Source: Lachnospiraceae bacterium (GTDB lineage: Bacteria; Bacillota; Clostridia; Lachnospirales; Lachnospiraceae). From it: DNA of 34,609 nucleotides. Of the stretch, positions 1 to 7,117 are shown one piece after another. The DNA lies in NCBI GenBank assembly GCA_910575075.1, contig CAJTCY010000026.1, positions 1 to 34,609 of the forward strand, in the 5' to 3' direction. Numbering within the stretch: the first letter of the stretch is position 1; every line of letters begins with the position of its first letter. The position numbers and the translations under genes were made by a program. Under the pieces are notes generated by a model. It did no database searches. It was not told the origin of the DNA and saw only the letters and a list, made by a program, of their open reading frames with translations.

Positions 1-364
1 CCTTGTATAATAATGGTGTAGTTAATCAAGGCTACACAGTTAATAAATTTCTAAATATATCTTAGATGACAGAAGAAGGAGTTCTTCCTTCATCAGATGT
101 CATCCGTAATAATTACCGTGTCTGACGGCTCCTGATAGACACCAGATAAAACATAAGGTATCATCTCTTAGGATAGGATAAAGAATGTCCACCTCCTTGG
201 GAAGCTGATGATTCAGCTGATACCTACAAGATAGTCAATTAGTCCATCCGACAGGGTTTTATGTTTTAGCTGGTTGGGAGCCCAAGGGCTATCCCCGTAT
301 AACTCGCAAGGTTGTGTACCTGCCAGGCTGGAAATGGATTCCTATCAGAAAGGAGCTTACGCTC
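1..364 (+). ncRNA. IS110 5' non-coding end, candidate bridge RNA region
   Basis: This long gene-free stretch directly precedes an IS110-family transposase. IS110-group elements are known to encode a structured bridge RNA in a long 5' non-coding end, and several hairpins are visible here. GTGTAG (16-21) pairs with CTACAC (32-37). GAAGGA pairs with TCCTTC just after position 70. GGGA-GCCC (276-283) pairs with GGGC-TA-TCCC (286-295). A TATAAT-like box lies at 6-11. I cannot assign the target- and donor-binding loops or the element's left end from one copy. The RNA assignment rests on family knowledge plus these hairpins. Confidence 0.4.
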
Positions 365-1681
365 ATGTCAAACAAAGTTATTTTTAATTTCGATCAATTA
401 TTCATCTCTGTTGGTATTGATGTCGGCGCTGACTTCTCATGGATGTCTATTGCGCTTCCAAACCAGCAGTTTGTAGGAAAACCTTATAAAATCCTGCATA
501 ACAGCATGGATTCCCTTACAGCCGCTGTTTCTAAAATAAAAGAAGCAGAAGAGCTGTATTCTTTGGAAAGCCGCATTTTCCTCGAATCCACGGGAATTTA
601 TCATTACCCACTCTTCTGCTTTCTTCGTGATAAGGGTTTTAACGCAGCCGTTATTAATCCTATCATCACTAAGAATAGCACAAACATGAACATAAGAAAA
701 GTGCATAATGACCGGTTTGATTCCAGAAAAGCTGCTTTAATCGGTCTGAAGCCAGATTTAAAGGTTTCACTCATGCCGTCTGACCTTGCCCTGAACTGCC
801 GCAATCTCTGCCGTGAATACTACGATTTAATGGATAGCCGCAGCGCTTATGTGAACAAACTCCAGGGAGAACTGCGTATGGCATTTCCACAGTATCTTGG
901 CATTTTTTCCAAAGTTACAACAAACACATCGCTTACACTGCTGGAAACTTATACATCCCCATCTGCCTTTATAGAAGCAGACAAACAAGAGATGATTGAC
1001 ATCATCAGGTCAACGGCACGTTTTGGACTTACATATGCAAAGAACAAGCATAATGCCATTATCCGTGCTGCTAATAGTGCGCAGGCATTTGGATACATGA
1101 TTGACAGCAACATCAAGCGCATCCGTCTATATATCAGTTTCATCCGCAAGTACGATGAAGAAATCAAGGGCATCCTTGATTCCCTGCATGAGCTTGTTGA
1201 TGCCAATGAGGGTACCGATTTTGTAAAACAAATACATCTGATCGAAACCTTTAAAGGTGCAGGGTTTCTCTCTGCCGTTTCCCTGATGGGGGAAATTGGG
1301 GATTTCTTTGCCTTTTCAAAGCCGAAACAGCTTTTTGCCTACTTTGGCCTTGACCCGGCAGTGAAACAGTCTGGCAAATTTGAAGGCACAAAAATCAAAA
1401 TGTCCAAAAGAGGCTCTGCTATAGCCAGAAGGGTTATCCATACACTGACTTTACAAAGCATCGGCACATCCCGTACTGGAGAAGCCAAAAACCCAGTGCT
1501 TCGTGATTACTATCTAAAAAAGTGTGAATCAAAGCCAAAGCTGGTTGCAATGGGGGCTGTTTCCCATAAGGTCTGCAACATAATATTTGCCATACTCAGG
1601 GATAACAAGCCTTTTAAAATCATCAAGCCCGAGGAACACATCAAACAATTCAATGCTGCTAAATACGAAATAGCTGCATAA
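365..1681 (+). CDS. IS110-family transposase (DEDD recombinase)
   Basis: This is a recombinase that moves an IS110-type insertion sequence, probably guided by an RNA from its own 5' end. An N-terminal RuvC-like DEDD domain is visible: Asp in GIDVGADFSW, Glu in FLESTGIYHY, and a D-x-x-D pair in VHNDRFDSRKAA. A C-terminal Transposase_20 part holds FKGAGFLSAVSLMGEIGDF and the SKRGSAIARR segment carrying the family's catalytic serine. The ATG at 365 has AAGGAG (349-354) ten bases upstream. A longer in-frame extension to 314 lacks a ribosome site, so I take 438 residues. That is near the family's usual length and the frame is intact, so the element may be active. The long leader and short tail fit the IS110 group more than IS1111. 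The element ends were not resolved. Confidence 0.93.
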   Translation: MSNKVIFNFDQLFISVGIDVGADFSWMSIALPNQQFVGKPYKILHNSMDSLTAAVSKIKEAEELYSLESRIFLESTGIYHYPLFCFLRDKGFNAAVINPIITKNSTNMNIRKVHNDRFDSRKAALIGLKPDLKVSLMPSDLALNCRNLCREYYDLMDSRSAYVNKLQGELRMAFPQYLGIFSKVTTNTSLTLLETYTSPSAFIEADKQEMIDIIRSTARFGLTYAKNKHNAIIRAANSAQAFGYMIDSNIKRIRLYISFIRKYDEEIKGILDSLHELVDANEGTDFVKQIHLIETFKGAGFLSAVSLMGEIGDFFAFSKPKQLFAYFGLDPAVKQSGKFEGTKIKMSKRGSAIARRVIHTLTLQSIGTSRTGEAKNPVLRDYYLKKCESKPKLVAMGAVSHKVCNIIFAILRDNKPFKIIKPEEHIKQFNAAKYEIAA

Positions 1682-2005
1682 AATACTGTCATTTCAACGA
1701 ATCAATATCTTTTTAAAAATGATATTTTCACCAAGGGATAAGTGCGCCCTTTTTTAAGCCAGCAATAAATATCAACTTCTTTCATTTTTGCTATTGACAT
1801 TTATTAGCTGGACTATCACTGCGATTTATAAAACAACATATAAATAACAACTGCTATGATTATATTTCAACGCAACGCAAGTATCGGATTATGACAACCA
1901 TAATCCTAATTGCAGATTTTAAGAAAAAGATAGAAGAATATCAACGAATATGTTATAATTCGGATGTTGTCCTACCAATACCCGACAACGGGAGGAGGTG
2001 TTTTC
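1682..2005. other. Gene-free stretch between transposase and small toxin gene
   Basis: No gene is supported here. It probably contains the right end of the IS110 element, which I could not place. An AT-rich palindrome lies at about 1703-1726. An imperfect inverted repeat pairs 1759-1775 with 1794-1811 around an 18-base loop. The last part (about 1951-2005) is the promoter and leader of the small peptide gene. A 62-codon open frame at 1891-2079 overlaps the peptide in another frame and is treated as noise. Confidence 0.6.
1951..1959 (+). promoter_or_regulatory. Extended -10 promoter of the toxin mRNA
   Basis: TG-T-TATAAT (TATAAT at 1954-1959) is an extended -10 element. The -35 region (about 1931-1936) is poor, which an extended -10 can tolerate. 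Predicted transcription starts near 1966 and gives an mRNA of roughly 220 nt up to the shared terminator, close to the known length of par RNA I. A CCCG-ACAA-CGGG hairpin (1981-1992) lies directly against the ribosome site and could restrain translation. Confidence 0.6.
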
Positions 2006-2025
2006 ATGGAAGTTGTGATTTCTTT
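2004..2025 (+). repeat. Direct repeat copy 1, over the toxin start codon
   Basis: The 22 bases TCATGGA-AG-TTGTGATTTCTTT span the toxin ATG. They recur, with one small indel/substitution, at 2189-2209. The downstream copy is transcribed only on the minus strand, at the 5' end of the antisense RNA. The antisense RNA is therefore complementary to the toxin translation start, as in the DRa/DRb repeats of the enterococcal par locus. Confidence 0.85.
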
Positions 2026-2104
2026 TTTAATCGCTGTTGCGGCTGGCGTAGCCTGCCACTACATCATCAAATGGCTTGACGGCGACCATAAGGACAACAA
2101 ATAG
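2006..2104 (+). CDS. 32-residue Fst-like membrane toxin peptide
   Basis: This is a tiny peptide with a very strong ribosome site (GGGAGGAGGTG, about 1990-2000). It has one hydrophobic helix (MEVVISFLIAVAAGVACHYI) followed by a short charged tail (WLDGDHKDNK). This layout matches Fst/Ldr-type type I toxins, in which a single transmembrane helix precedes an Asp-rich polar tail. The surroundings support the call more than the peptide does: a downstream convergent promoter, a shared terminator, and a repeat that makes the antisense RNA pair with the start codon. It is expected to sit in the membrane and be toxic when unrestrained. Toxicity is inferred. It could instead be a harmless small membrane peptide with antisense control. 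Confidence 0.75.
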   Translation: MEVVISFLIAVAAGVACHYIIKWLDGDHKDNK

Positions 2105-2106
2105 CC

Positions 2107-2126
2107 TAGCGGGTGCTTTGCCGCTA
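2107..2126 (+). other. Small hairpin after the toxin stop codon
   Basis: TAGCGG (2107-2112) pairs with CCGCTA (2121-2126) around an 8-base loop, three bases past the toxin stop. It is probably part of the mRNA fold between the coding region and the shared terminator. Confidence 0.5.
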
Positions 2127-2139
2127 TAAAAGAAAAGAA

Positions 2140-2177
2140 GAATCCCCGAATTGTGTTGCCGCACAATTCGGGGATTC
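2140..2177. terminator. Two-way terminator shared by toxin mRNA and antisense RNA
   Basis: A perfect 16-bp stem (2140-2155 with 2162-2177) closes a 6-base loop. On the minus strand it is followed by TTCTTTTCTTTT. On the plus strand it is followed by a weaker T-rich stretch (GTTCTTTGTCC). Convergent transcripts would both stop here and share complementary loops. Confidence 0.85.
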
Positions 2178-2188
2178 GTTCTTTGTCC

Positions 2189-2209
2189 TCATGGACTTGT
2201 GATTTCTTT
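2189..2209 (+). repeat. Direct repeat copy 2, in the antisense RNA 5' end
   Basis: TCATGGAC-TTGTGATTTCTTT repeats the toxin start-codon region at 2004-2025 with near identity. Because this copy lies beyond the terminator, only the minus-strand RNA carries it, as the complement. Confidence 0.85.
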
Positions 2210-2221
2210 CTGCCTATTGGC

Positions 2222-2250
2222 ATTATAGCATATGCAAATTTTAATTACAA
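2222..2250 (-). promoter_or_regulatory. Promoter of the antisense RNA
   Basis: Read on the minus strand, TTGTAA (2245-2250), a 17-base spacer and a perfect TATAAT (2222-2227) form a strong sigma-A promoter. It points into the toxin locus and there is no open frame downstream. It is stronger than the toxin promoter, as expected for an antitoxin RNA. Confidence 0.75.
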
Positions 2251-2303
2251 GATACATTTTATCTTTGAGTTTCCCCATTTTTTGATTTTATAGTACCAAA
2301 AGG

Positions 2304-2326
2304 TTTCCAGCACAAAGTGATGGAAA
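2304..2326 (-). terminator. Terminator-like hairpin downstream of the cob region
   Basis: TTTCCA and CAC (minus strand) pair with GTG and TGGAAA around a TTT loop, with one mismatch in the stem. The hairpin is followed by CCTTTTGG on the minus strand and CACTTTTTGTG on the plus strand. It lies between the broken gene at 2409-2756 and the antisense promoter, so it would insulate the toxin locus from minus-strand read-through. Confidence 0.45.
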
Positions 2327-2408
2327 CACTTTTTGTGATAACAAAATCATTTTATTGAACAAATAAAGCCATTAAAAAGCAACGGATTCACTTCTTCCTT
2401 TGTGCACA

Positions 2409-2756
2409 TCAAAATATGCACTCCCCTAAATATTTGTCATGCGGGACAATTAAGCACTTTTCGATAGACTTCCAATAGCTGTTATAAAGATTTTTTTGTG
2501 CTGCTCCATAGTTCTCTTTCGTATCAAATTCCCAGTAAAGCATATACTTAACGCTTTTTACAATACGGGTAATTCTAAGAGGCGCAAGCCCTTCCTTAAT
2601 TTGCTCCATATCTATGCGATATCCTCTTTTGGCAAACCGAAGCAGAAGCAATCCCTCCTGTTTTTCCAAAAAACTTTTCGCTTCCTGCATTAGCGCTTCA
2701 AATTCCTCCGTTTTTTACGGCTTGACTTGATAAATACAAATTTCAGTAAACGGCAT
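2409..2756 (-). pseudogene. Small ABM-like barrel protein, broken by an early stop
   Basis: A good ribosome site (AAAGGAGGAATAAA) leads to an ATG at 2756 and the frame MPFTEICIYQVKP. A TAA codon follows at 2717-2715 (codon 14), and the same frame then continues without a break to 2409 (KTEEFEALMQEAK...). One base change from AAA, GAA or CAA would explain the stop. Read through, the product would be 115 residues. The start (TEICIYQVKP, then a helix) and the later VKYMLYWEFDT strand suggest a dimeric alpha-beta barrel of the antibiotic-biosynthesis-monooxygenase type, though this is only a fold guess. Restart at the ATG at 2690 is possible but its ribosome site is about 14 bases away. A sequencing error is the main alternative. 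Confidence 0.65.
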
Positions 2757-2828
2757 ATTTTATTCCTCCTTTGTTCCATTTTAACATTAAAAAAAGCATA
2801 CTGCATTTCTCTCTTTATTTTCATCGGA

Positions 2829-3602
2829 TCAATAATAATATAGTTGAAATTTTCCTGCAAAGACTACCGCAGCCAGCTGCAGCAGCTCACACACCTGCAG
2901 AAACCAGCCGGCAAGATCTCCGGTAATTCCTCCGAATTTATCCATAGACATTCTGTAATACCATAAAAAGACCAGCAGAGAAACCAAAATCAGCGCTCCT
3001 CCTGCCAGCATATCCAGCCGCATGATCCATGCGCTGAAAATGATTGCCTGGCAAAAAAGAACTTTCTTGACACATTTTTTGTCTGCCGCATTGGCAAACA
3101 TAGCTGCAAGACCACTTTCTCTGGCGCATGGAAAAGAAGCAACCGCATACCCGCTGAGACAACGGCTTAAGAAAAATCCCAGTGCTGCCACCGGGATTTT
3201 TTCTGGTTCCAACTCTGATGCAAGTCCAAAATATAATAGAAAATATACGCAGGCGCCAATCACTGCAAAAGCTCCTGTATGAGAGTCTTTCAGTATTTCC
3301 AGACGCCGCTCTCTGGACTGCCAGGAGCTTATGGCATCTGTAGTATCTAAGAAACCATCCAGATGAATTCCGCCGGTGAGCAGCACTGGAATCACAGTAA
3401 GCAGCACGGCATACAATTGCGAACCTGTCAGAAACCTTCTTCCCCAAATTCCCCACAGATAGAAACAACCCCCGATCACGGCTCCCACCCAGGGAAAAAA
3501 ACACATAACATATTTCATACTGTCCTTTTCCCATTCTATCTGAGGCATTGGTATTTTGGAATACATGGAAAAGGCTATTATACACGCTCTGATCAATTTC
3601 AT
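2829..3602 (-). CDS. cobS: Adenosylcobinamide-GDP ribazoletransferase (cobalamin synthase)
   Basis: CobS joins adenosylcobinamide-GDP to alpha-ribazole (or its phosphate) in the membrane, the last assembly step of cobalamin. The family signature GGIHLDGFLDTTDAISSW is present near residue 83, with the Asp residues thought to bind metal. Several hydrophobic segments fit an integral membrane protein. I prefer the ATG at 3602 (MKLIRACIIAF, 257 residues). It has GGAG six bases upstream, whereas the ATG at 3623 has no clear site. This is the last gene of the cbiA-cobT-cobU-cobS block, about 58 bases after cobU. Length matches the family. Confidence 0.93.
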   Translation of the reverse strand: MKLIRACIIAFSMYSKIPMPQIEWEKDSMKYVMCFFPWVGAVIGGCFYLWGIWGRRFLTGSQLYAVLLTVIPVLLTGGIHLDGFLDTTDAISSWQSRERRLEILKDSHTGAFAVIGACVYFLLYFGLASELEPEKIPVAALGFFLSRCLSGYAVASFPCARESGLAAMFANAADKKCVKKVLFCQAIIFSAWIMRLDMLAGGALILVSLLVFLWYYRMSMDKFGGITGDLAGWFLQVCELLQLAAVVFAGKFQLYYY

Positions 3603-3660
3603 GATTTTCTCCATTCTGTGCATTTTCAGCGCAAACAGGTAACTAATATCACAAAGTTTA

Positions 3661-4236
3661 TCACTCTTTTTTCCATTCTACTGGAATTCCACAGACAATT
3701 TCCACCACAGACTGCGCGTGCCTGCCCAGAAACTCATGCACCCTGGCTGTTTCTTGAAGATAATGCAGCGTTTGATCCTCATACGCCATCCCATCCTCAA
3801 AAACATTATTTCCCACGACAATCAAATGAAGGCAACGTTCTGCCAGAGAAATAATTCCCCTTTCCACCGCCTCTGCTGCCTGCACCTTCCTTCCCTTCGG
3901 TGAAAACATTTCATTTGCCATGAGATTTGACAGGCATTCCAGAAGGAGAATTTGATTTTTGCCTGCAGTAAGCTTTTCCAGATGCGTATACTGTTCTCTT
4001 GTCTCAAACTTCCGTCCCTCCCGCATGGCGCGGTGACGGCGGATGCGCTGCCTGCTCTCTGCATCCGCTGGTTCCATGGTTGCAACGTATACCAGCTGCG
4101 GTTCTGGCAATTTAAATTGTTCGCTGTAAATTTTCATTATCTGGCTGTGCGCCGCTTCTTCTTTCAGCTTCACAGCAAGCTGTTCCGCATACTCTGATTT
4201 GCCGCTTCCGCTTCCTCCGATCACAAAATATATCAT
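3661..4236 (-). CDS. cobU: Adenosylcobinamide kinase / guanylyltransferase
   Basis: This bifunctional enzyme phosphorylates adenosylcobinamide and transfers GMP to it, making the GDP-cobinamide used by CobS. A P-loop (GGSGSGKS, residues 7-14) starts the protein. The VYVATMEPADAESRQRIRRH segment is typical of CobU and follows later than usual because of a short insert. The 191 residues are slightly above the common length of about 180. The gene lies nine bases after cobT and is read with it and cobS as one unit. A GAGGCAAGG ribosome site precedes the ATG. Confidence 0.95.
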   Translation of the reverse strand: MIYFVIGGSGSGKSEYAEQLAVKLKEEAAHSQIMKIYSEQFKLPEPQLVYVATMEPADAESRQRIRRHRAMREGRKFETREQYTHLEKLTAGKNQILLLECLSNLMANEMFSPKGRKVQAAEAVERGIISLAERCLHLIVVGNNVFEDGMAYEDQTLHYLQETARVHEFLGRHAQSVVEIVCGIPVEWKKE

Positions 4237-4245
4237 ACCTTGCCT

Positions 4246-5298
4246 CTATTCTAATGGTACATAATCCTCTATTTCAATCTGAGAAAACGTACTCATTTTT
4301 TCGTATATATGAAGACCCATTTCCAACAGCGGGAACAACGCTACCGCTCCGGTTCCCTCTCCCAGACACATGCCGCACGTAAGGCTGGGCGATTTATGCA
4401 AAGCCTCTAATATCATAGCTCCTGCTGGTTCCTTCGACACATGAGAGGCAAGAATATAGTTCTCTGCCTGAGGGCAGAGCCTTACCGCTGCAAGAGCTGC
4501 AGCGCCAGAAATAAAACCGTCCATAACCGCAGGCATTCCCATTGCCGCCGCTCCAAGGTAAATCCCTGTCAGCCCTGCCAGGTCAAACCCTCCTACTTTC
4601 GCCAGCACATCTACAGGATCCGACTTCTCAGGCTGATGCTTCGCAATAGCGGACTGAATGACCTGTATTTTCCTGCGCAGTCCTTCCGTAGATAACCCGG
4701 CGCCCCTGCCTGTCATCTGTTCCACAGGTTTCTCCAGCAAAACACTTGCTACCGCACTGCTGCTTGTGGTATTTCCGATCCCCATTTCTCCAGTTGCTAT
4801 GATATCATATCCCTGATGATATAATTCTTCAGCAAAGGAAATCCCTGTCTCTATGGCGCAAACTGCTTCTTCCCTTGTCATGGCAGGTTCTTTTGCCATA
4901 TTCCTGGTTCCATAAGCAACCTTCCTATTGATAACCGTGGGCACATCTGCCGCCATGCCTATATCCACCGGATAAATATCAGTTTGAGTATCCCTGCACA
5001 TAATGGCGGCGCAGGACTTCTCCTTGAGAAAATTCTCTGCCACAATTGCAGTAACCTCCTGCCCCGTCTGCGTAACGCCTTCCGCCACCACCCCATTATC
5101 TGCACACATAATTACCAATGCCTTTTTATGCAGATGTATCTGGCTCGTTCTCTGAATTCCAGCCATCTGAATCAGGTTTTCTTCAATCTTTCCCAGGCTT
5201 TTCAAGGGCTTTGCAATGGAATCCCATCGTCTCTCACAGGCAAGGCATGCCTCTCTGTCCAGCGGGCGTATCCTTTCCAGGCACTCATTCAGTCTCAT
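4246..5298 (-). CDS. cobT: Nicotinate-nucleotide--dimethylbenzimidazole phosphoribosyltransferase
   Basis: CobT activates the lower-ligand base by making alpha-ribazole phosphate from nicotinate mononucleotide and a benzimidazole-type base. Family landmarks seen are MCADNGVVAEGVTQTGQEVT, GEMGIGNTTSSSA and GRGAGL. The C-terminal CGMCLGEGTGAVALFPLLEM holds the catalytic Glu near residue 317. The length of 350 residues is normal. The 5' end overlaps the 3' end of cbiA by 14 bases, so translation is probably coupled. AAGGA lies ten bases before the ATG. No gene for making the lower ligand (bzaA-F or bluB) is visible here. Confidence 0.96.
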   Translation of the reverse strand: MRLNECLERIRPLDREACLACERRWDSIAKPLKSLGKIEENLIQMAGIQRTSQIHLHKKALVIMCADNGVVAEGVTQTGQEVTAIVAENFLKEKSCAAIMCRDTQTDIYPVDIGMAADVPTVINRKVAYGTRNMAKEPAMTREEAVCAIETGISFAEELYHQGYDIIATGEMGIGNTTSSSAVASVLLEKPVEQMTGRGAGLSTEGLRRKIQVIQSAIAKHQPEKSDPVDVLAKVGGFDLAGLTGIYLGAAAMGMPAVMDGFISGAAALAAVRLCPQAENYILASHVSKEPAGAMILEALHKSPSLTCGMCLGEGTGAVALFPLLEMGLHIYEKMSTFSQIEIEDYVPLE

Positions 5299-6709
5299 TC
5301 TTCAATCTTCCTTCTCTGACATTCTTATAATTAGAACATTGCCTTAAAAATCCTGCGGCAAATTGCGGATTGGAATAGTAATACAGATGCGGAAAACCTG
5401 CCGCATAATTTTTCCCTCCTCTTATGCAGTCCCACCGGCGGCCGCCGAAAGGCTTCTTCGCACAATAATCTCCGCCGTTTTCCGTACATTCAAAATAATG
5501 ATATTCATGACCTTTGATCGTATTCTTTCGATCTAACAACTGACTGTCATTGTTCGCAGTGAGGGTAATATAGCCAAACCTTCCAAGCCGGTCTGTTCTA
5601 TATGCCTTTCCTGAATACACACCTGTCATCTCCCACTCAGTTCCCTTCATATCCTGCAAACTTTTCTGCAGATATAAAAAGCCTCCGCATTCGGCAAGAT
5701 AAGGCATACCCTGCGCAATAACTTTCTGTATGTCTGAGCGCATACCGCTGTTCCCGCTCAGCTGTTCTGCATATAATTCCGGATAGCCGCCCCACAGAAT
5801 TAAACCATCTAAATCTCTGGGAAGCTCTCCGTCGTGAAGCGGGGAAAAATATACCGGTTCTGCCCCAAGTTCCTGGAACAGCTTAAGATTATCCTGGTAA
5901 AAGAAGCAAAAGGCTTCATCCCTGGCAATTCCAAGGGAAAGCCCAGAATATTTCTTCTTTTTCAATATTTTGAGAACCTCCGGTTCTGCCCTTTCCAGTC
6001 TGGCAGCTCTCTGGGCGCATGCCAAAAGAGCTGCCAGATCCAGCGTCTCTTCCAGCAGTTCCGAAAGCTTCTGCAGCTTCTCTTGTATATGCTCCACTTC
6101 TTGCGGCATAACAAGACCCAGATGGCGGCTTTCTATCACCAGCTGCGGACATTTTGGCACGTAGCCGAACACTTTTATGGAAAGCTCCTGTTCGATTCTC
6201 TCTCGCAGTTTCTCATAAATTCCCGCGGAAATCTGATTTAGAATCACCCCTTCTATATGGCTGTTTTTCCTGTACTCCAAGAATCCCTGAATGATTGGAA
6301 TCACTGACAGGCTCATGCCCTTGGCGTTCACAATCAGAACAACCGGTGTCTCTAACACATCTGCCAATTCATAAGAAGAGGCGGCAGTGCTTGTTCCTGC
6401 ACCATCATAATATCCCATAACGCCTTCTAATATGGAGACATCCGCATTTCTTGCCGCCCGCTCAAACAGATACCTGGTCATGCTGCCGTCTGTAAAAAAA
6501 GTGTCCAGATTTCTGGAAGGGATTCCCAATACCTCCCGGTGAAACAGAGGGTCTATGTAATCAGGCCCGCATTTAAAAGAAGACACCTTAAGCCCTCTGT
6601 TTTTCCATGCTTTTAAAATCCCGCAGGTAATCAATGTTTTTCCGCTACCGCTGGCTGGCGCTGCCAGCATAAGCCTGGGCAAATTCAAACTCATCACTTC
6701 CCTATCCAT
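5285..6709 (-). CDS. cbiA: Cobyrinate a,c-diamide synthase
   Basis: CbiA amidates the a and c side chains of cobyrinate using glutamine and ATP. It has an N-terminal dethiobiotin-synthetase-like ATPase domain (LAAPASGSGKTLITCGIL) and FKCGPDYIDPLFH. A C-terminal class I glutamine amidotransferase domain carries GGYPELYAEQL and the nucleophile Cys in YLAECGGFLYL. The first ATG (6709) has no clear ribosome site. The ATG at 6694 (MSLNLPRLMLAAP) follows AGGGAAG and may be the true start, giving 469 residues. The gene lies 12 bases after the DUF6483 gene and overlaps cobT. The partner enzyme CbiP is not in the window. Confidence 0.95.
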   Translation of the reverse strand: MDREVMSLNLPRLMLAAPASGSGKTLITCGILKAWKNRGLKVSSFKCGPDYIDPLFHREVLGIPSRNLDTFFTDGSMTRYLFERAARNADVSILEGVMGYYDGAGTSTAASSYELADVLETPVVLIVNAKGMSLSVIPIIQGFLEYRKNSHIEGVILNQISAGIYEKLRERIEQELSIKVFGYVPKCPQLVIESRHLGLVMPQEVEHIQEKLQKLSELLEETLDLAALLACAQRAARLERAEPEVLKILKKKKYSGLSLGIARDEAFCFFYQDNLKLFQELGAEPVYFSPLHDGELPRDLDGLILWGGYPELYAEQLSGNSGMRSDIQKVIAQGMPYLAECGGFLYLQKSLQDMKGTEWEMTGVYSGKAYRTDRLGRFGYITLTANNDSQLLDRKNTIKGHEYHYFECTENGGDYCAKKPFGGRRWDCIRGGKNYAAGFPHLYYYSNPQFAAGFLRQCSNYKNVREGRLKNETE

Positions 6710-6721
6710 GTGTAATATCGG

Positions 6722-7117
6722 TTACCATTCGTCTCCCCAGGTATCCGCCAGCTCTCCATATCCATACTGACGCATGACCCTGCAGATTCCTTCTCTGATT
6801 TCCTGCTGGGAAAAACCGCAGTTTTCCAGATATTCATTGCTCTTTCCGTTCAAATAATCATAAAAGTAAAGGGCCACTTTCAAATTCTCCAGCTCTCGCT
6901 TCTCTTCCTGGGCATCCAGACATTCACAGAGAAGGTTTTCTGCTTCATTGACGGCGCCATCCTCAGACATCAGCATCAGTCTCCGATACAGATCTCCGCT
7001 GTCCTTATTTTCAAAAATGATTTCTTCCTCTTTTTCCTCATCAATGCCAAAAAGCAGTTTGAGCCAGGTTCTTACCATCTCATGCGTAAGACGCATAATA
7101 TAATCATTTTCAACCAT
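6722..7117 (-). CDS. DUF6483 family protein
   Basis: This is a soluble, acidic, helical protein of 131 residues from the ATG at 7117 (MVENDYIMRLTHEMVRTWLK), preceded by AAGGCGG. The opening, with D-Y-I-M-R followed by a helix ending in LLFGIDEE, resembles the DUF6483 family common in Lachnospiraceae. The second half (AENLLCECLD, then ALYFYDYLNGKSNEYLENCG) also fits. No catalytic motif, membrane segment or signal peptide is visible and the function is unknown. The start overlaps the thioesterase gene by eight bases and the end is 12 bases before cbiA, so it is co-transcribed with the late cob genes. The family name is from memory of the pattern, not a search. Confidence 0.75.
   Translation of the reverse strand: MVENDYIMRLTHEMVRTWLKLLFGIDEEKEEEIIFENKDSGDLYRRLMLMSEDGAVNEAENLLCECLDAQEEKRELENLKVALYFYDYLNGKSNEYLENCGFSQQEIREGICRVMRQYGYGELADTWGDEW

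Larger units (their letters stand above)
2128..2215 (-). ncRNA. Antisense antitoxin RNA (RNA II-like)
   Basis: This RNA of about 85-90 nt is predicted from a minus-strand promoter (2222-2250), with a start near 2215. It runs through the complement of the 2189-2209 repeat, then the strong hairpin 2140-2177, and ends in a U-rich run (complement of 2128-2139). It is convergent with the toxin mRNA. Its 5' end can pair with the toxin start region and its 3' hairpin with the mRNA's own terminator loop. These two contact points are what par RNA II uses. The ends are estimates. Confidence 0.65.

Noticed and set aside
1891-2079. 62-codon open frame overlapping the small toxin gene
   Set aside because: No ribosome site, low-complexity composition, and it covers the toxin promoter and start in another frame.
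2938-3585. 215-codon open frame on the minus strand within cobS
   Set aside because: It is a shifted frame of cobS with unlikely composition; cobS has the family motifs.
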